Origin: Merdivivens faecigallinarum
GTDB taxonomy: Bacteria > Bacteroidota > Bacteroidia > Bacteroidales > UBA932
NCBI GenBank assembly: GCA_017695055.1
Contig: JADILY010000069.1
Span: 1 to 5,283 of the forward strand
Length of the DNA stretch: 5,283 nt
Direction: 5' to 3'
Of this stretch, positions 1-5,283 are shown piece by piece. The translations under genes were made by a program, and so were the position numbers. The number at the start of each line of letters is the position of its first letter. The stretch's first letter is position 1. A model generated the notes under the pieces. The model was given only the letters and a program-made list of their open reading frames with translations. It had not been told where the DNA came from and did not search any database.

Positions 1-543
1 GAAGGAAACCTTTGCTGAAAGCATCTCCATTTCCTCCGTATCGGTATCGCCCAGATTCTTCAGATTGTACCGGACGGTGGCAAGATTCGGGGAATCTTCA
101 TCCATTTTCACGAAATATCCCCTGACCAGCATTGCCGGTGTCCGGAAAAAAGCAGCGTTTTCACGATAATATTCCTCGATTTCCATATCGGTCACTACGG
201 TATCGAGCCGTTCTGAAACGTACATGCTTTCAAAGCGGTAAATCAGCAGAGACCTGCGGTAGCTTTCCATTTCGGAAGACACGTCCAACTGCGCGGCAGG
301 AAGCTCAGCTTCGGCCTTCGCCACGAGCAACTGCTCGAGTTTCCATTTCTCTATAAGCCTCGCGGCCATTGCCGCGCTGTCTTCGGAAGAAATCCCCTGC
401 GGTATCAATCCGGCCAAATCGCTTTCGTACAATACGGACTTGCCGATTTTCATCACGACTGCATCCGAATGCGAAATCCTTTGGGCAAACTCGCATGAAA
501 CGAGCAAGCCCAGAAGGATTAACGGTAAAAACCTGACTGACAT
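1..543 (-). CDS. SurA-like peptidyl-prolyl isomerase/chaperone lipoprotein, N-terminal 181 aa (partial)
   Basis: This leftward gene is open at the window edge, so only its first 181 codons are visible and the stop is missing. The protein starts with a short lipoprotein signal: a basic start (MSVRF), a hydrophobic stretch and a lipobox LVSC with Cys17 as the likely lipidated residue, placing it in the cell envelope. The rest is a charged, helical region (residues about 50-140, with segments such as RLIEKWKLEQLLVAKAEAEL and MEIEEYYREN) that resembles the N-terminal chaperone part of SurA/PPIC proteins; the isomerase domain would lie outside the window. ATG at 543 is chosen because it gives the signal peptide and lies 10 nt after the guaB stop, with a weak AGGA upstream. 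Tight spacing implies co-transcription with guaB. From memory, guaB followed by such exported isomerases is a common Bacteroidales order. Family assignment is from pattern, not a search. Confidence 0.8.
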   Translation of the reverse strand, partial: MSVRFLPLILLGLLVSCEFAQRISHSDAVVMKIGKSVLYESDLAGLIPQGISSEDSAAMAARLIEKWKLEQLLVAKAEAELPAAQLDVSSEMESYRRSLLIYRFESMYVSERLDTVVTDMEIEEYYRENAAFFRTPAMLVRGYFVKMDEDSPNLATVRYNLKNLGDTDTEEMEMLSAKVSF

Positions 544-553
544 CGTCCGTATC

Positions 554-2020
554 CTATCTTCTTGAATAATTCGGGGATTCACGCGTAATCGTGACATCGT
601 GAGGATGTCCTTCGATAAATCCGGCAGAGGTTATCCTTACGAATTCGGCTTTGCGGAGCGCTTCTATGTTCTTTGCACCGCAATATCCCATACCGGCCTT
701 CAGACCTCCGACCAGCTGGTAGATAACCTCGGAAAGGGTTCCTTTGTAAGGGACCTGTGCGACGATACCTTCCGGAACAAGCTTCTTCACGTCCTCCTCC
801 ATATCCTGGAAATATCTGTCCTTTGAGCCCTGCTGCATGGCTTCAAGAGAACCCATACCTCTGTATGCCTTGAATTTACGGCCGTTCAATATGATGGTTT
901 CGCCCGGCGCTTCCTCCACTCCGGCAAGCAGAGAGCCTGCCATTATCGTACTTGCACCGGCCGCGAGCGCCTTTACAATGTCGCCAGAATAACGTATTCC
1001 GCCATCGGCTATGACCGGTATTCCAGTGCCTTCAAGGGCCTTGCTGGCAAGCATGACTGCCGAAAGCTGCGGCATTCCGACTCCGGCGATGACCCTTGTA
1101 GTACAGATGGAACCAGGGCCTATGCCGACCTTGACAGCATCCACACCGGCCTCGGCAAGCGCCTTCGCCGCCTCGCCTGTCGCCACGTTACCTGCCACAA
1201 TCTGCACATCGGGCATAGCGGCGCGCAGTTTTTTCACCGTATCGAGCACATATACCGAATGGGCATGGGCGGTGTCCACCACTACCGCATCCGCGCCGGC
1301 TTCCGTCAGCATGGCCACCTTGTCTATGGTGTCGGCCTTTACCCCGACCGCGGCAGCCACTCTCAGACGTCCCTTGGAATCCTTGGATGCCGTAGGGTTG
1401 TCCTTGATTTTCATGAGATCCTTATAAGTGATAAGTCCCGCAAGACGTCCGTCTTCCTCAAGCACCGGAAGTTTTTCTATCTTGTAACGGTTCATTATTT
1501 CGGTAGCATCGCTCAAGGCTATGCCCTTAGGGGCGGTTATGAGGTTGTCCTTGGTCATAATCTCGCTTATCGGACGTTCCATATTGTCCTGGAATCTCAA
1601 ATCCCTGTTCGTAACGATGCCTATGAGCAGACCGCGCCCGTCGACCACAGGGATTCCCCCTATGTGATGCTGCGACATCATGCCGAATGCGTCGCCCACC
1701 GTTTTGTCAGGAGAAATCGTTATCGGGTCGTATATCATTCCGTTTTCCGCCCTTTTAACACGCTTTATCTGAAGTATCTGCTCCTCTATCGGCATGTTTT
1801 TGTGGATTACGCCTATTCCTCCTTCCCGAGCCATCGCTATTGCTACGGCAGACTCCGTTACGGTGTCCATCGCAGCGGACACAATCGGAGTGCAGAGCGT
1901 TATCTCACGTGTAAACTTAGTTGTCACATCCACTGCGCGCGGGAGCACCTCTGAACGTGCAGGAATCAAAAGTACGTCATCGAATGTAAGACCTTCTTGA
2001 ATTTCTCTATTAAGATACAT
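554..2020 (-). CDS. guaB: IMP dehydrogenase
   Basis: Inosine-5'-monophosphate dehydrogenase oxidises IMP to XMP with NAD+, the committed step of cytosolic GTP synthesis. The 488-aa product has the family's usual length and order: a barrel start (LTFDDVLLIPARSEVLP, residues 11-27), two CBS domains at about residues 98-205 (IGGIPVVDGRGLLIGIVTNR in the first), then the rest of the barrel. The active-site loop GPGSICTTRV contains catalytic Cys306, the phosphate-binding stretch is VIADGGIRYSGD (336-347), the flap YRGMGSLEAM is at 386-395, and the Arg402-Tyr403 dyad lies in DRYF. The C terminus has the typical HPHDVTITRESPNY. An upstream in-frame start would add 39 unrelated residues and overlap the neighbouring gene, so ATG at 2020 is chosen; it begins MYLNREIQEG and has a promoter just upstream and no clear Shine-Dalgarno site. 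All key residues are intact, so it should be functional. Confidence 0.98.
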   Translation of the reverse strand: MYLNREIQEGLTFDDVLLIPARSEVLPRAVDVTTKFTREITLCTPIVSAAMDTVTESAVAIAMAREGGIGVIHKNMPIEEQILQIKRVKRAENGMIYDPITISPDKTVGDAFGMMSQHHIGGIPVVDGRGLLIGIVTNRDLRFQDNMERPISEIMTKDNLITAPKGIALSDATEIMNRYKIEKLPVLEEDGRLAGLITYKDLMKIKDNPTASKDSKGRLRVAAAVGVKADTIDKVAMLTEAGADAVVVDTAHAHSVYVLDTVKKLRAAMPDVQIVAGNVATGEAAKALAEAGVDAVKVGIGPGSICTTRVIAGVGMPQLSAVMLASKALEGTGIPVIADGGIRYSGDIVKALAAGASTIMAGSLLAGVEEAPGETIILNGRKFKAYRGMGSLEAMQQGSKDRYFQDMEEDVKKLVPEGIVAQVPYKGTLSEVIYQLVGGLKAGMGYCGAKNIEALRKAEFVRITSAGFIEGHPHDVTITRESPNYSRR

Positions 2021-2040
2021 ATGCAAAACGTTTAAATATA

Positions 2041-2048
2041 CAAAGGTA
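2041..2048 (-). promoter_or_regulatory. guaB promoter -7 element
   Basis: The minus strand reads TACCTTTG, an exact match to the Bacteroidota -7 consensus TAnnTTTG, 20 nt before the guaB ATG. A transcript would start around 2035 and have a leader of roughly 15 nt. It lies in the 37-nt gap after the radical SAM stop. I see only a poor -33 candidate (a TTG at 2073-2075, spacing a little long). It would give guaB its own start within a leftward gene run. Confidence 0.6.
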
Positions 2049-2057
2049 ATAAAAATT

Positions 2058-3035
2058 TCAGGATATTTCCGCCAATGCGCCCTGGAAAGTGTTTCTTTCC
2101 TCAAGTCTCCGGTCCAGCATCCGTAAAAGTTCCGCATTCCTCACAAGCCCCCACGGGGTCTCATTGACAAAACGCGGAGGAACCTCTCCGGCAAACCTTT
2201 CAATATACAGGTCCGGCCTCAGACGTTCGAGGAAATCCACGAAAAAATCCAAGTACTCATCAAGAGTGAACGTAACGAAATCTTCACGTTTTTCCGAAAA
2301 TTCGCGCTCCATCCTCGTCCCCCGAACTATCTGCAACTGATGGAATTTTGCGGACAGTACGGGAAGGGCGTTTATTTTCGCGGCATAACCCAGCATGTCT
2401 TCACGGCTTTCACCTGGAAGGCCGAAAATGAAATGCGCCCCGCAGTCTATCCCCCTTTCCGCCGTCATTTCAACCGCCCTGCACGCCGTGGCGAAATCAT
2501 GCCCGCGGTTTATCCTCGCCAATGTCCTGTCGAGACACGATTCGATACCGTACTCTATTATCACGACCGGGGGATTGCCGTTTTCATCGAGAAAACCTTC
2601 TTTTCCGTCCTTCAGCGCAGCCAGATAATCCAGTTTCCGTTCATCCACACAGTCCGGCCGCGTTCCAAGCACTATCCCCTTCACAGAAGGCACGGACAGG
2701 GCTTCGGAATAAACTTCCTTAAGGCGTTCCAACGATGAATAAGTATTGGAATAGGGCTGGAAATAAGCAAGAAAACGGGTTGCGTTCCTATATCTTACCC
2801 TATGGAAAACAATACCTTCGGCTATCTGTTCCGCTATGCTTTTGTCCGGTGAACTGTAGGAAGGGTGGAAAGCCCTGTTGTCGCAATAGGTACAGCCCCC
2901 GCGGGAAATGGCACCGTCCCTGTTCGGACACGTGAAACCTGCATCCACGACTATTTTCTGAAGCCTCTCACCATAACGCTCCCTGAAATATCCTACAAAT
3001 GAGTTGTACCTTTTCCCTTCTTTGAATCCGTCCAT
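2058..3035 (-). CDS. TIGR01212/YhcC-type radical SAM protein
   Basis: The 325-aa product is a radical SAM enzyme that should bind a 4Fe-4S cluster and cleave S-adenosylmethionine. The cluster motif is Cys36, Cys48 and Cys51, spaced CX11CX2C (CPNRDGAISRGGCTYC) instead of the usual CX3CX2C; this spacing marks the YhcC/YtqA family. Other family marks are DAGFTCPNRDG, FQPYSNTY, GTRPDC, EYGIES and HFIFGLPGE. The C-terminal third (FHQLQIVRGT and the PWGLVRN stretch) also fits. As I recall, the Bacillus homologue YtqA has been linked to wobble-uridine modification in tRNA; that role is not shown here. A TTG start at 3062 is possible on paper but lies inside the predicted promoter, so ATG at 3035 is chosen; AAAGG lies about 13 nt upstream. 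It is transcribed leftward, diverging from the 96-aa gene, with guaB 37 nt downstream. Confidence 0.93.
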   Translation of the reverse strand: MDGFKEGKRYNSFVGYFRERYGERLQKIVVDAGFTCPNRDGAISRGGCTYCDNRAFHPSYSSPDKSIAEQIAEGIVFHRVRYRNATRFLAYFQPYSNTYSSLERLKEVYSEALSVPSVKGIVLGTRPDCVDERKLDYLAALKDGKEGFLDENGNPPVVIIEYGIESCLDRTLARINRGHDFATACRAVEMTAERGIDCGAHFIFGLPGESREDMLGYAAKINALPVLSAKFHQLQIVRGTRMEREFSEKREDFVTFTLDEYLDFFVDFLERLRPDLYIERFAGEVPPRFVNETPWGLVRNAELLRMLDRRLEERNTFQGALAEIS

Positions 3036-3055
3036 TGCGATAAGGCCTTTAAAAG

Positions 3056-3086
3056 TTTGCAAATATAAAACTGTTTCTTAACTTTG
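3056..3086 (+). promoter_or_regulatory. Promoter of the 96-aa gene (TTTG-N19-TAACTTTG)
   Basis: Plus strand carries TTTG at 3056-3059 and TAACTTTG at 3079-3086, separated by 19 nt, which is the ideal Bacteroidota primary sigma spacing. Transcription would start near 3091-3093, leaving a roughly 35-nt A/T-rich leader without a Shine-Dalgarno sequence before ATG 3128. This is the best promoter in the window. Confidence 0.75.
3060..3067 (-). promoter_or_regulatory. Radical SAM gene promoter -7 element
   Basis: The minus strand reads TATATTTG, an exact TAnnTTTG match, with transcription expected to begin near 3054 and about 20 nt of leader before ATG 3035. It overlaps the alternative TTG start at 3062, which argues against that start. 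No good -33 TTTG is visible. It touches the -33 element of the opposite promoter. Confidence 0.6.
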
Positions 3087-3127
3087 CAGCCGCATTTGTA
3101 TAAAAACTTCATAAAATATATAAGACT

Positions 3128-3418
3128 ATGAATCTGAGAGACATTAAAAAAGAAATCGAATACCTCGTCGGCTCCGTAATCGATGATTGCGACCTTTACG
3201 TCAGCATGTTCCCGCAGAAAAAGGAAGAGGCCAACAAAATCATGGATGAAGCCATCGATTTGTATAACGATTTGCTGGACAGAGCAAACAATCCTGACAA
3301 GACCAGCGCCAAAACCATAAAGGAGCACTACAGGAACGTACATAAGGACCTTTATGAAGGTGTCAACTCTCTGTGCGAAAAGTTAAGCGCCGTTGCCGGC
3401 AAACCTGAAGAAAAATAA
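3128..3418 (+). CDS. Small helical protein of unknown function (96 aa)
   Basis: I do not recognise a named family. The 96-aa product has no signal peptide or membrane segment and is probably a soluble cytoplasmic, almost wholly helical protein. It is rich in Lys, Glu and Asp, with stretches such as MNLRDIKKEIEYLVGSVIDD, EEANKIMDEAIDLYNDLLDR and EHYRNVHKDLYEGVNSLCEK that could form amphipathic helices or a helical bundle. Two cysteines (one in DDCDLY, one in SLCEKL) are not arranged as a metal site. It looks like a conserved Bacteroidales small protein, but that is an impression. It has its own strong promoter and a hairpin 40 nt after the stop, so it is probably a single-gene transcript. It diverges from the radical SAM gene and may share regulation with it. 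Start is supported by promoter position and codon use; no competing upstream ATG is in frame. Confidence 0.85.
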   Translation: MNLRDIKKEIEYLVGSVIDDCDLYVSMFPQKKEEANKIMDEAIDLYNDLLDRANNPDKTSAKTIKEHYRNVHKDLYEGVNSLCEKLSAVAGKPEEK

Positions 3419-3457
3419 AGCATAAAGCATAGATAAAACGAACTTTTTCAAAAAATC

Positions 3458-3495
3458 AATCGCGCCTGGGCAGGGAATACCGCTCGGGCGCGATT
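3458..3495. terminator. Hairpin terminator between the 96-aa gene and the invertase
   Basis: AATCGCGCC (3458-3466) pairs perfectly with GGCGCGATT (3487-3495), and the stem can continue through five more pairs including wobbles (3467-3471 with 3482-3486), leaving a 10-nt loop. On the plus strand only TTT follows, a weak U-tract. On the minus strand ATTTTTTG follows, so it may work in both directions. It most simply ends the 96-aa gene transcript and shields it from leftward read-through. Confidence 0.6.
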
Positions 3496-3531
3496 TCCTG
3501 TTACGGGCCACATGAAAACGATATTCACGCC

Positions 3532-4047
3532 ATGGTAATAGGTTATTTAAGGGTGAGCACGGGAAAACAGCATCTTGCAAACCAGAAAAGCGAAATCGTC
3601 CGTTTCGCAAGCGGACACGGGCTCGAAATCGAAAAATGGGTCACGGAAATATCGAGATTGAGCCGCACTCTCACAGATATCATGAACATTATGGGAAAAT
3701 GTCTGGAACGGGGCATAAACCTTTATACTACAAAAGAGGGATACTCATTCGATGACACAATCAACAGCAAAGTACTTTGCTTTGCATTCGGCCTCGTCGC
3801 GGAAATAGAACGCAACCTCATATCGATGAGGACAAAAGAGGCCCTTGCCGCACGAAAGGCGGCAGGCAAAAGCCTCGGAAGGAAAAAAGGGAGCTACACG
3901 AAACTCAACATCCTTATAAAAAATCGCGACACCATCGACATGATGCTCGGCCAGGGAGAACCCATAGGGAACATCTGCAAACAGTTCAAGATTTCCCGGG
4001 ACACCTTCGCAAAATTCCGTAAACTATACTGCCGCTGCCCTTGTTGA
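3532..4047 (+). CDS. Mpi-like serine DNA invertase with internal in-frame deletion, probably inactive
   Basis: The 171-aa product is a small serine recombinase of the resolvase/invertase class, closest by eye to the Bacteroides/Alistipes Mpi-type invertases that flip promoters. The N terminus MVIGYLRVSTGKQ carries the nucleophile Ser9 and Arg7. SRLSRT holds Arg42 and Arg45, matching the second arginine pair. The long helix follows at about 77-110 (FGLVAEIERNLISMRTKEAL), then LGRKKGSY and a helix-turn-helix at about 142-162 (GNICKQFKISRDTFAKF). Intact relatives run about 200 aa and have some 30 residues between WVTE and the TEISRLSR motif, including the SGxxxxR segment with a further catalytic Arg. 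Here WVTE joins ISRLSR directly (residues 36-45), so that part of the fold is missing. The C terminus YCRCPC also looks abnormal and abuts a repeat array. No promoter or Shine-Dalgarno is evident. Likely a decayed gene; sequencing or assembly collapse is an alternative. Confidence 0.85.
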   Translation: MVIGYLRVSTGKQHLANQKSEIVRFASGHGLEIEKWVTEISRLSRTLTDIMNIMGKCLERGINLYTTKEGYSFDDTINSKVLCFAFGLVAEIERNLISMRTKEALAARKAAGKSLGRKKGSYTKLNILIKNRDTIDMMLGQGEPIGNICKQFKISRDTFAKFRKLYCRCPC

Positions 4048-4339
4048 GTTGCTTGGGTAGATTACTTGGGTAGATTACTTGGATAGGTTGCCTGGGTAAG
4101 TTGCTTTAAGTAGGTTGCTTGGGCAGGTTGCTTAGTTAGGTTGCTTAGTTAAGTTACTCGGGATAAATTGCTTCGTTAAGTTTTTTTGAGGGGGGGGGGA
4201 GGCTGAGTCGCTTTGGTTAATCTGCTCGGTCAAATCACCTTGGTTAAGTACTCAGTCAAGTCACTCGGTCAAGTAGCTGAGTTAGGTCACTTTGAATAAG
4301 TTACTCGGTCAAATGCCCGGTTAAATTATTCTGGACCAA
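4048..4339. repeat. Degenerate 13-bp minisatellite, about 21 units
   Basis: A tandem array begins one base after the invertase stop. Units are mostly 13 nt (range 12-15) with approximate consensus GTTRCTYGGKYAR. The left part (4048-4179) is GTTGCTTGGGTAG-like: for example 4048-4060, 4061-4073, 4074-4086 and 4114-4126. The right part (4207-4339) drifts to GTCACTCGGTCAA-like: for example 4260-4272 and 4300-4312. One unit (about 4180-4206) is swollen by T7 and a G10 run. A stop codon occurs in nearly every unit in shifting frames, so it is not coding on the plus strand. Divergence among units implies an old array. Function unknown. The last unit overlaps the left 19-bp inverted repeat. Confidence 0.8.
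4190..4199 (+). repeat. Homopolymer run of ten G
   Basis: Ten consecutive G follow TTTTTTTGA in the middle of the minisatellite. Such runs are prone to slippage and to sequencing error. No reading frame or recognised promoter depends on it here, so phase variation cannot be argued. Confidence 0.85.
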
Positions 4340-4351
4340 CGGATAATTTTG
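4333..4351 (+). repeat. Left 19-bp inverted repeat
   Basis: GGACCAACGGATAATTTTG matches the reverse complement of 4998-5016 at 18 of 19 positions. The two copies bound a 684-bp segment. No matching direct target duplication is visible immediately outside the two copies. Confidence 0.7.
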
Positions 4352-4429
4352 CAAAACCGGGAACAGATCAATTTTGGCTACATCTGCATAATTCATTGTG
4401 CTGCAATGCTTTATAAAAATACAACAAAT

Positions 4430-4437
4430 TATCTTTG
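4430..4437 (+). promoter_or_regulatory. Possible promoter -7 element inside the 684-bp segment
   Basis: TATCTTTG matches TAnnTTTG in an A/T-rich setting (4411-4437), pointing rightward into the segment. No TTTG lies at the expected -33 distance and no good gene follows, so this may be a relic or chance. Confidence 0.25.
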
Positions 4438-4710
4438 TTCCGAGCGGCATCCACGTGGACTTCGCTTGGACCATGTCCTCACACCCCTCAAAAGCGAGCT
4501 TGATTTTCACAAATTATTGGTTACCGATGATTTAACAAAATGCGACTCGCTCCAAACTTTCGTTTTCTGGCGAACAGGGAAACAACATCTCTGTCGGGAA
4601 AATGCGGGAGAGGATGGACTGGTAGATGAATCGGATTTTTCCGGCAAATTTTCCACCCCACAGCCAGCCTTCTTTTCCGGAGGAGCTGACAATCAACGAC
4701 TTACAAAAAC

Positions 4711-4760
4711 AGGGCTGGCTTTGGGTACCTTGGGAAGTACCCAAAGCCAGCCCTTATTTT
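4711..4760. terminator. Strong bidirectional terminator hairpin
   Basis: An 18-bp perfect stem pairs 4711-4728 with 4737-4754 (AGGGCTGGCTTTGGGTAC and its complement) around the 8-nt loop CTTGGGAA. TTATTTTTA follows on the plus strand and GTTTTTGTAAG follows on the minus strand, so both directions have a U-tract. Outside the core the arms keep 16 of 24 matching positions (4687-4710 against 4755-4779). It sits between the rightward invertase and the leftward rRNA operon, where a two-way terminator would make sense. Confidence 0.65.
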
Positions 4761-4954
4761 TACAACTTACTGATTATCAATATTATCAAACTTAACAAGA
4801 TGGGCATGGGGTGAAAAATATGCCGATAAGATCCGATTTTCCTTCCTTCATCATGGCCTTTGTCATTTTTCTCTCGGGATGTTGCTTTATCTGTCATGAA
4901 ATGGAACCGCGAAGTGTAGTCAACTTTATGGATGCGTTAAATAAATTCACCTCA

Positions 4955-4996
4955 GGGGAAGTGCACCAAAAAAGCGGGAAAATGGTTCACTTCCCC
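4955..4996. repeat. Hairpin adjoining the right inverted repeat
   Basis: GGGGAAGTGCACC (4955-4967) pairs with GGTTCACTTCCCC (4984-4996) at 12 of 13 positions around a 16-nt A-rich loop. The right 19-bp repeat starts two bases later. No U-tract follows on either strand, so a terminator role is doubtful; subterminal hairpins are also known in mobile elements. Confidence 0.5.
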
Positions 4997-4997
4997 C

Positions 4998-5016
4998 CAA
5001 AATTATCCGCTGGTCC
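4998..5016 (-). repeat. Right 19-bp inverted repeat
   Basis: The plus strand reads CAAAATTATCCGCTGGTCC, the reverse complement of 4333-4351 with a single mismatch. It lies between the 4955-4996 hairpin and a GC-rich tract (5017-5130) in which I see no gene. Confidence 0.7.
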
Positions 5017-5130
5017 GAAAACCTGCCCCGCGCCTGAAACGGGAACGGGGACGGAGCGGGAAAGGTGGATGGATGCGGCACCCGGGAGCGGGGAGTGCAT
5101 GCGGATGGCCGAGAGGGGTTGGAGGATACG

Positions 5131-5189
5131 AAAAAAAAGGAGGCCCTCGCGTACGAACCGGAACGAGCCCGGTGTCGCTGGGACCTCCT
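5131..5189 (-). terminator. rRNA operon terminator
   Basis: On the minus strand, just after the 5S gene, AGGAGGTCC (5189-5181) pairs with GGGCCTCCT (5146-5138), nine pairs with one wobble, followed directly by a run of eight T (5138-5131). A small inner stem ACCGG/CCGGT (5157-5161 with 5169-5173) lies within the loop. The position and the long T-run make it the expected intrinsic terminator of the leftward rRNA operon. Confidence 0.8.
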
Positions 5190-5194
5190 CATCA

Positions 5195-5283
5195 AGGACG
5201 GCGGCGGCCTACTCTCCCGCCCTTACGGGCAGTACCATCGGCGATGGCGGGCTTAACTTCTCTGTTCGGGATGGGAAGAGGTG
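5195..5283 (-). rRNA. rrf: 5S ribosomal RNA, 3' part (partial)
   Basis: The minus strand reads CACCTCTTCCCATCCCGAAC, then AGAGAAGTTAAGCCC, CGCCGATGGTACTGC and GGGAGAGTAGG, the conserved loop and helix blocks of 5S rRNA in correct order. About the first 25-30 nt of the gene lie beyond the right edge. The 3' end near 5195 is estimated from the GGCCGCCGCC block that should pair with the missing 5' end. The 16S and 23S genes are expected outside the window to the right. The sequence form is Bacteroidota-like. Confidence 0.93.

Larger units (their letters stand above)
4352..4997. other. Non-coding interior of a 684-bp inverted-repeat segment, possible decayed mobile element
   Basis: I see no convincing gene in this stretch. 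A plus frame from ATG 4471 to the TGA at 4812-4814 is interrupted only by TAA (4533-4535) and TAG (4623-4625) and could be a dead ORF, but I recognise no transposase or other domain in it. Other open stretches on both strands look random. What is visible is a TAnnTTTG element near the left end, a strong hairpin at 4711-4754 and a second hairpin at 4955-4996. Terminal inverted repeats plus an inward promoter suit an insertion-sequence relic or a non-autonomous element; lack of a target duplication weakens this. An ancient invertible segment is the other reading, given the invertase nearby. Confidence 0.35.

Noticed and set aside
1259..1954. A 231-codon plus-strand frame opposite guaB.
   Set aside because: It is a shadow of the guaB coding sequence with no recognisable domain, start signal or promoter.
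2021..2137. A 39-residue N-terminal extension of IMP dehydrogenase.
   Set aside because: It overlaps the radical SAM gene, contains the guaB promoter, and resembles no IMP dehydrogenase N terminus; the family start MYLNREIQEG fits at 2020.
3036..3062. TTG start for the radical SAM protein, adding nine residues.
   Set aside because: The TTG is part of the TATATTTG -7 element and would lie upstream of the expected transcript start.
4048..4339. CRISPR array.
   Set aside because: Units are contiguous, about 13 nt and degenerate, with no unique spacers and no cas genes nearby.
4349..4795. A 148-codon plus-strand frame within the 684-bp segment.
   Set aside because: It runs through the perfect hairpin at 4711-4754, has no ribosome site or recognisable domain, and its composition looks random.
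4333..5016. A working on/off promoter switch controlled by the adjacent invertase.
   Set aside because: The invertase lacks part of its catalytic domain, the only promoter-like element points inward, and no gene outside the segment would be controlled by flipping it.
4820..5283. A plus-strand frame open from ATG 4820 to the window edge, starting with a lipoprotein-like signal (FVIFLSGC) and a GGGGTG upstream.
   Set aside because: It crosses the right inverted repeat, the rRNA terminator and the antisense of 5S rRNA, and its later part is Arg/Gly-rich as expected for antisense GC-rich DNA. The signal-like start is probably chance.

Overview
The window looks like a chromosomal segment of a Bacteroidota gut-type bacterium, probably order Bacteroidales and possibly Alistipes/Rikenellaceae. 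The reasons are three promoter -7 elements of the Bacteroidota form TAnnTTTG just upstream of genes, few Shine-Dalgarno sites, a Bacteroidota-type IMP dehydrogenase, an Mpi-like DNA invertase of the kind common in Bacteroides and Alistipes, and a 5S rRNA with Bacteroidota-like sequence. The genus is a guess from protein resemblance recalled from memory.

Layout: positions 1-3035 hold three leftward housekeeping genes. Read in the direction of transcription they are a TIGR01212/YhcC-type radical SAM protein, guaB (IMP dehydrogenase, GTP synthesis) with its own promoter in the 37-nt gap, and, 10 nt further on, a SurA-like lipoprotein that runs off the left edge. A 92-nt divergent intergenic region (3036-3127) carries two interleaved promoters, one for the radical SAM gene and one for a rightward 96-aa uncharacterised helical protein. 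After a hairpin comes a rightward serine recombinase of the Mpi invertase type. It appears to have lost about 30 residues of its catalytic domain by an in-frame deletion and is probably inactive.

From 4048 to about 5195 there is no convincing gene. This stretch opens directly at the invertase stop codon with about 21 degenerate copies of a 13-bp unit, interrupted by a run of ten G. A 19-bp inverted repeat (one mismatch) then bounds a 684-bp segment (4333-5016). That segment contains a possible promoter, an 18-bp perfect hairpin that looks like a two-way terminator, and another hairpin beside the right repeat. It resembles a decayed or non-autonomous mobile element more than a working switch. 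The right end is the 3' part of a leftward 5S rRNA gene, followed by its terminator, so an rRNA operon converges on the invertase side.

No complete undescribed system is evident. The parts most worth a second look are the deleted invertase, the minisatellite that abuts it, and the 684-bp inverted-repeat segment wedged between them and the rRNA operon.
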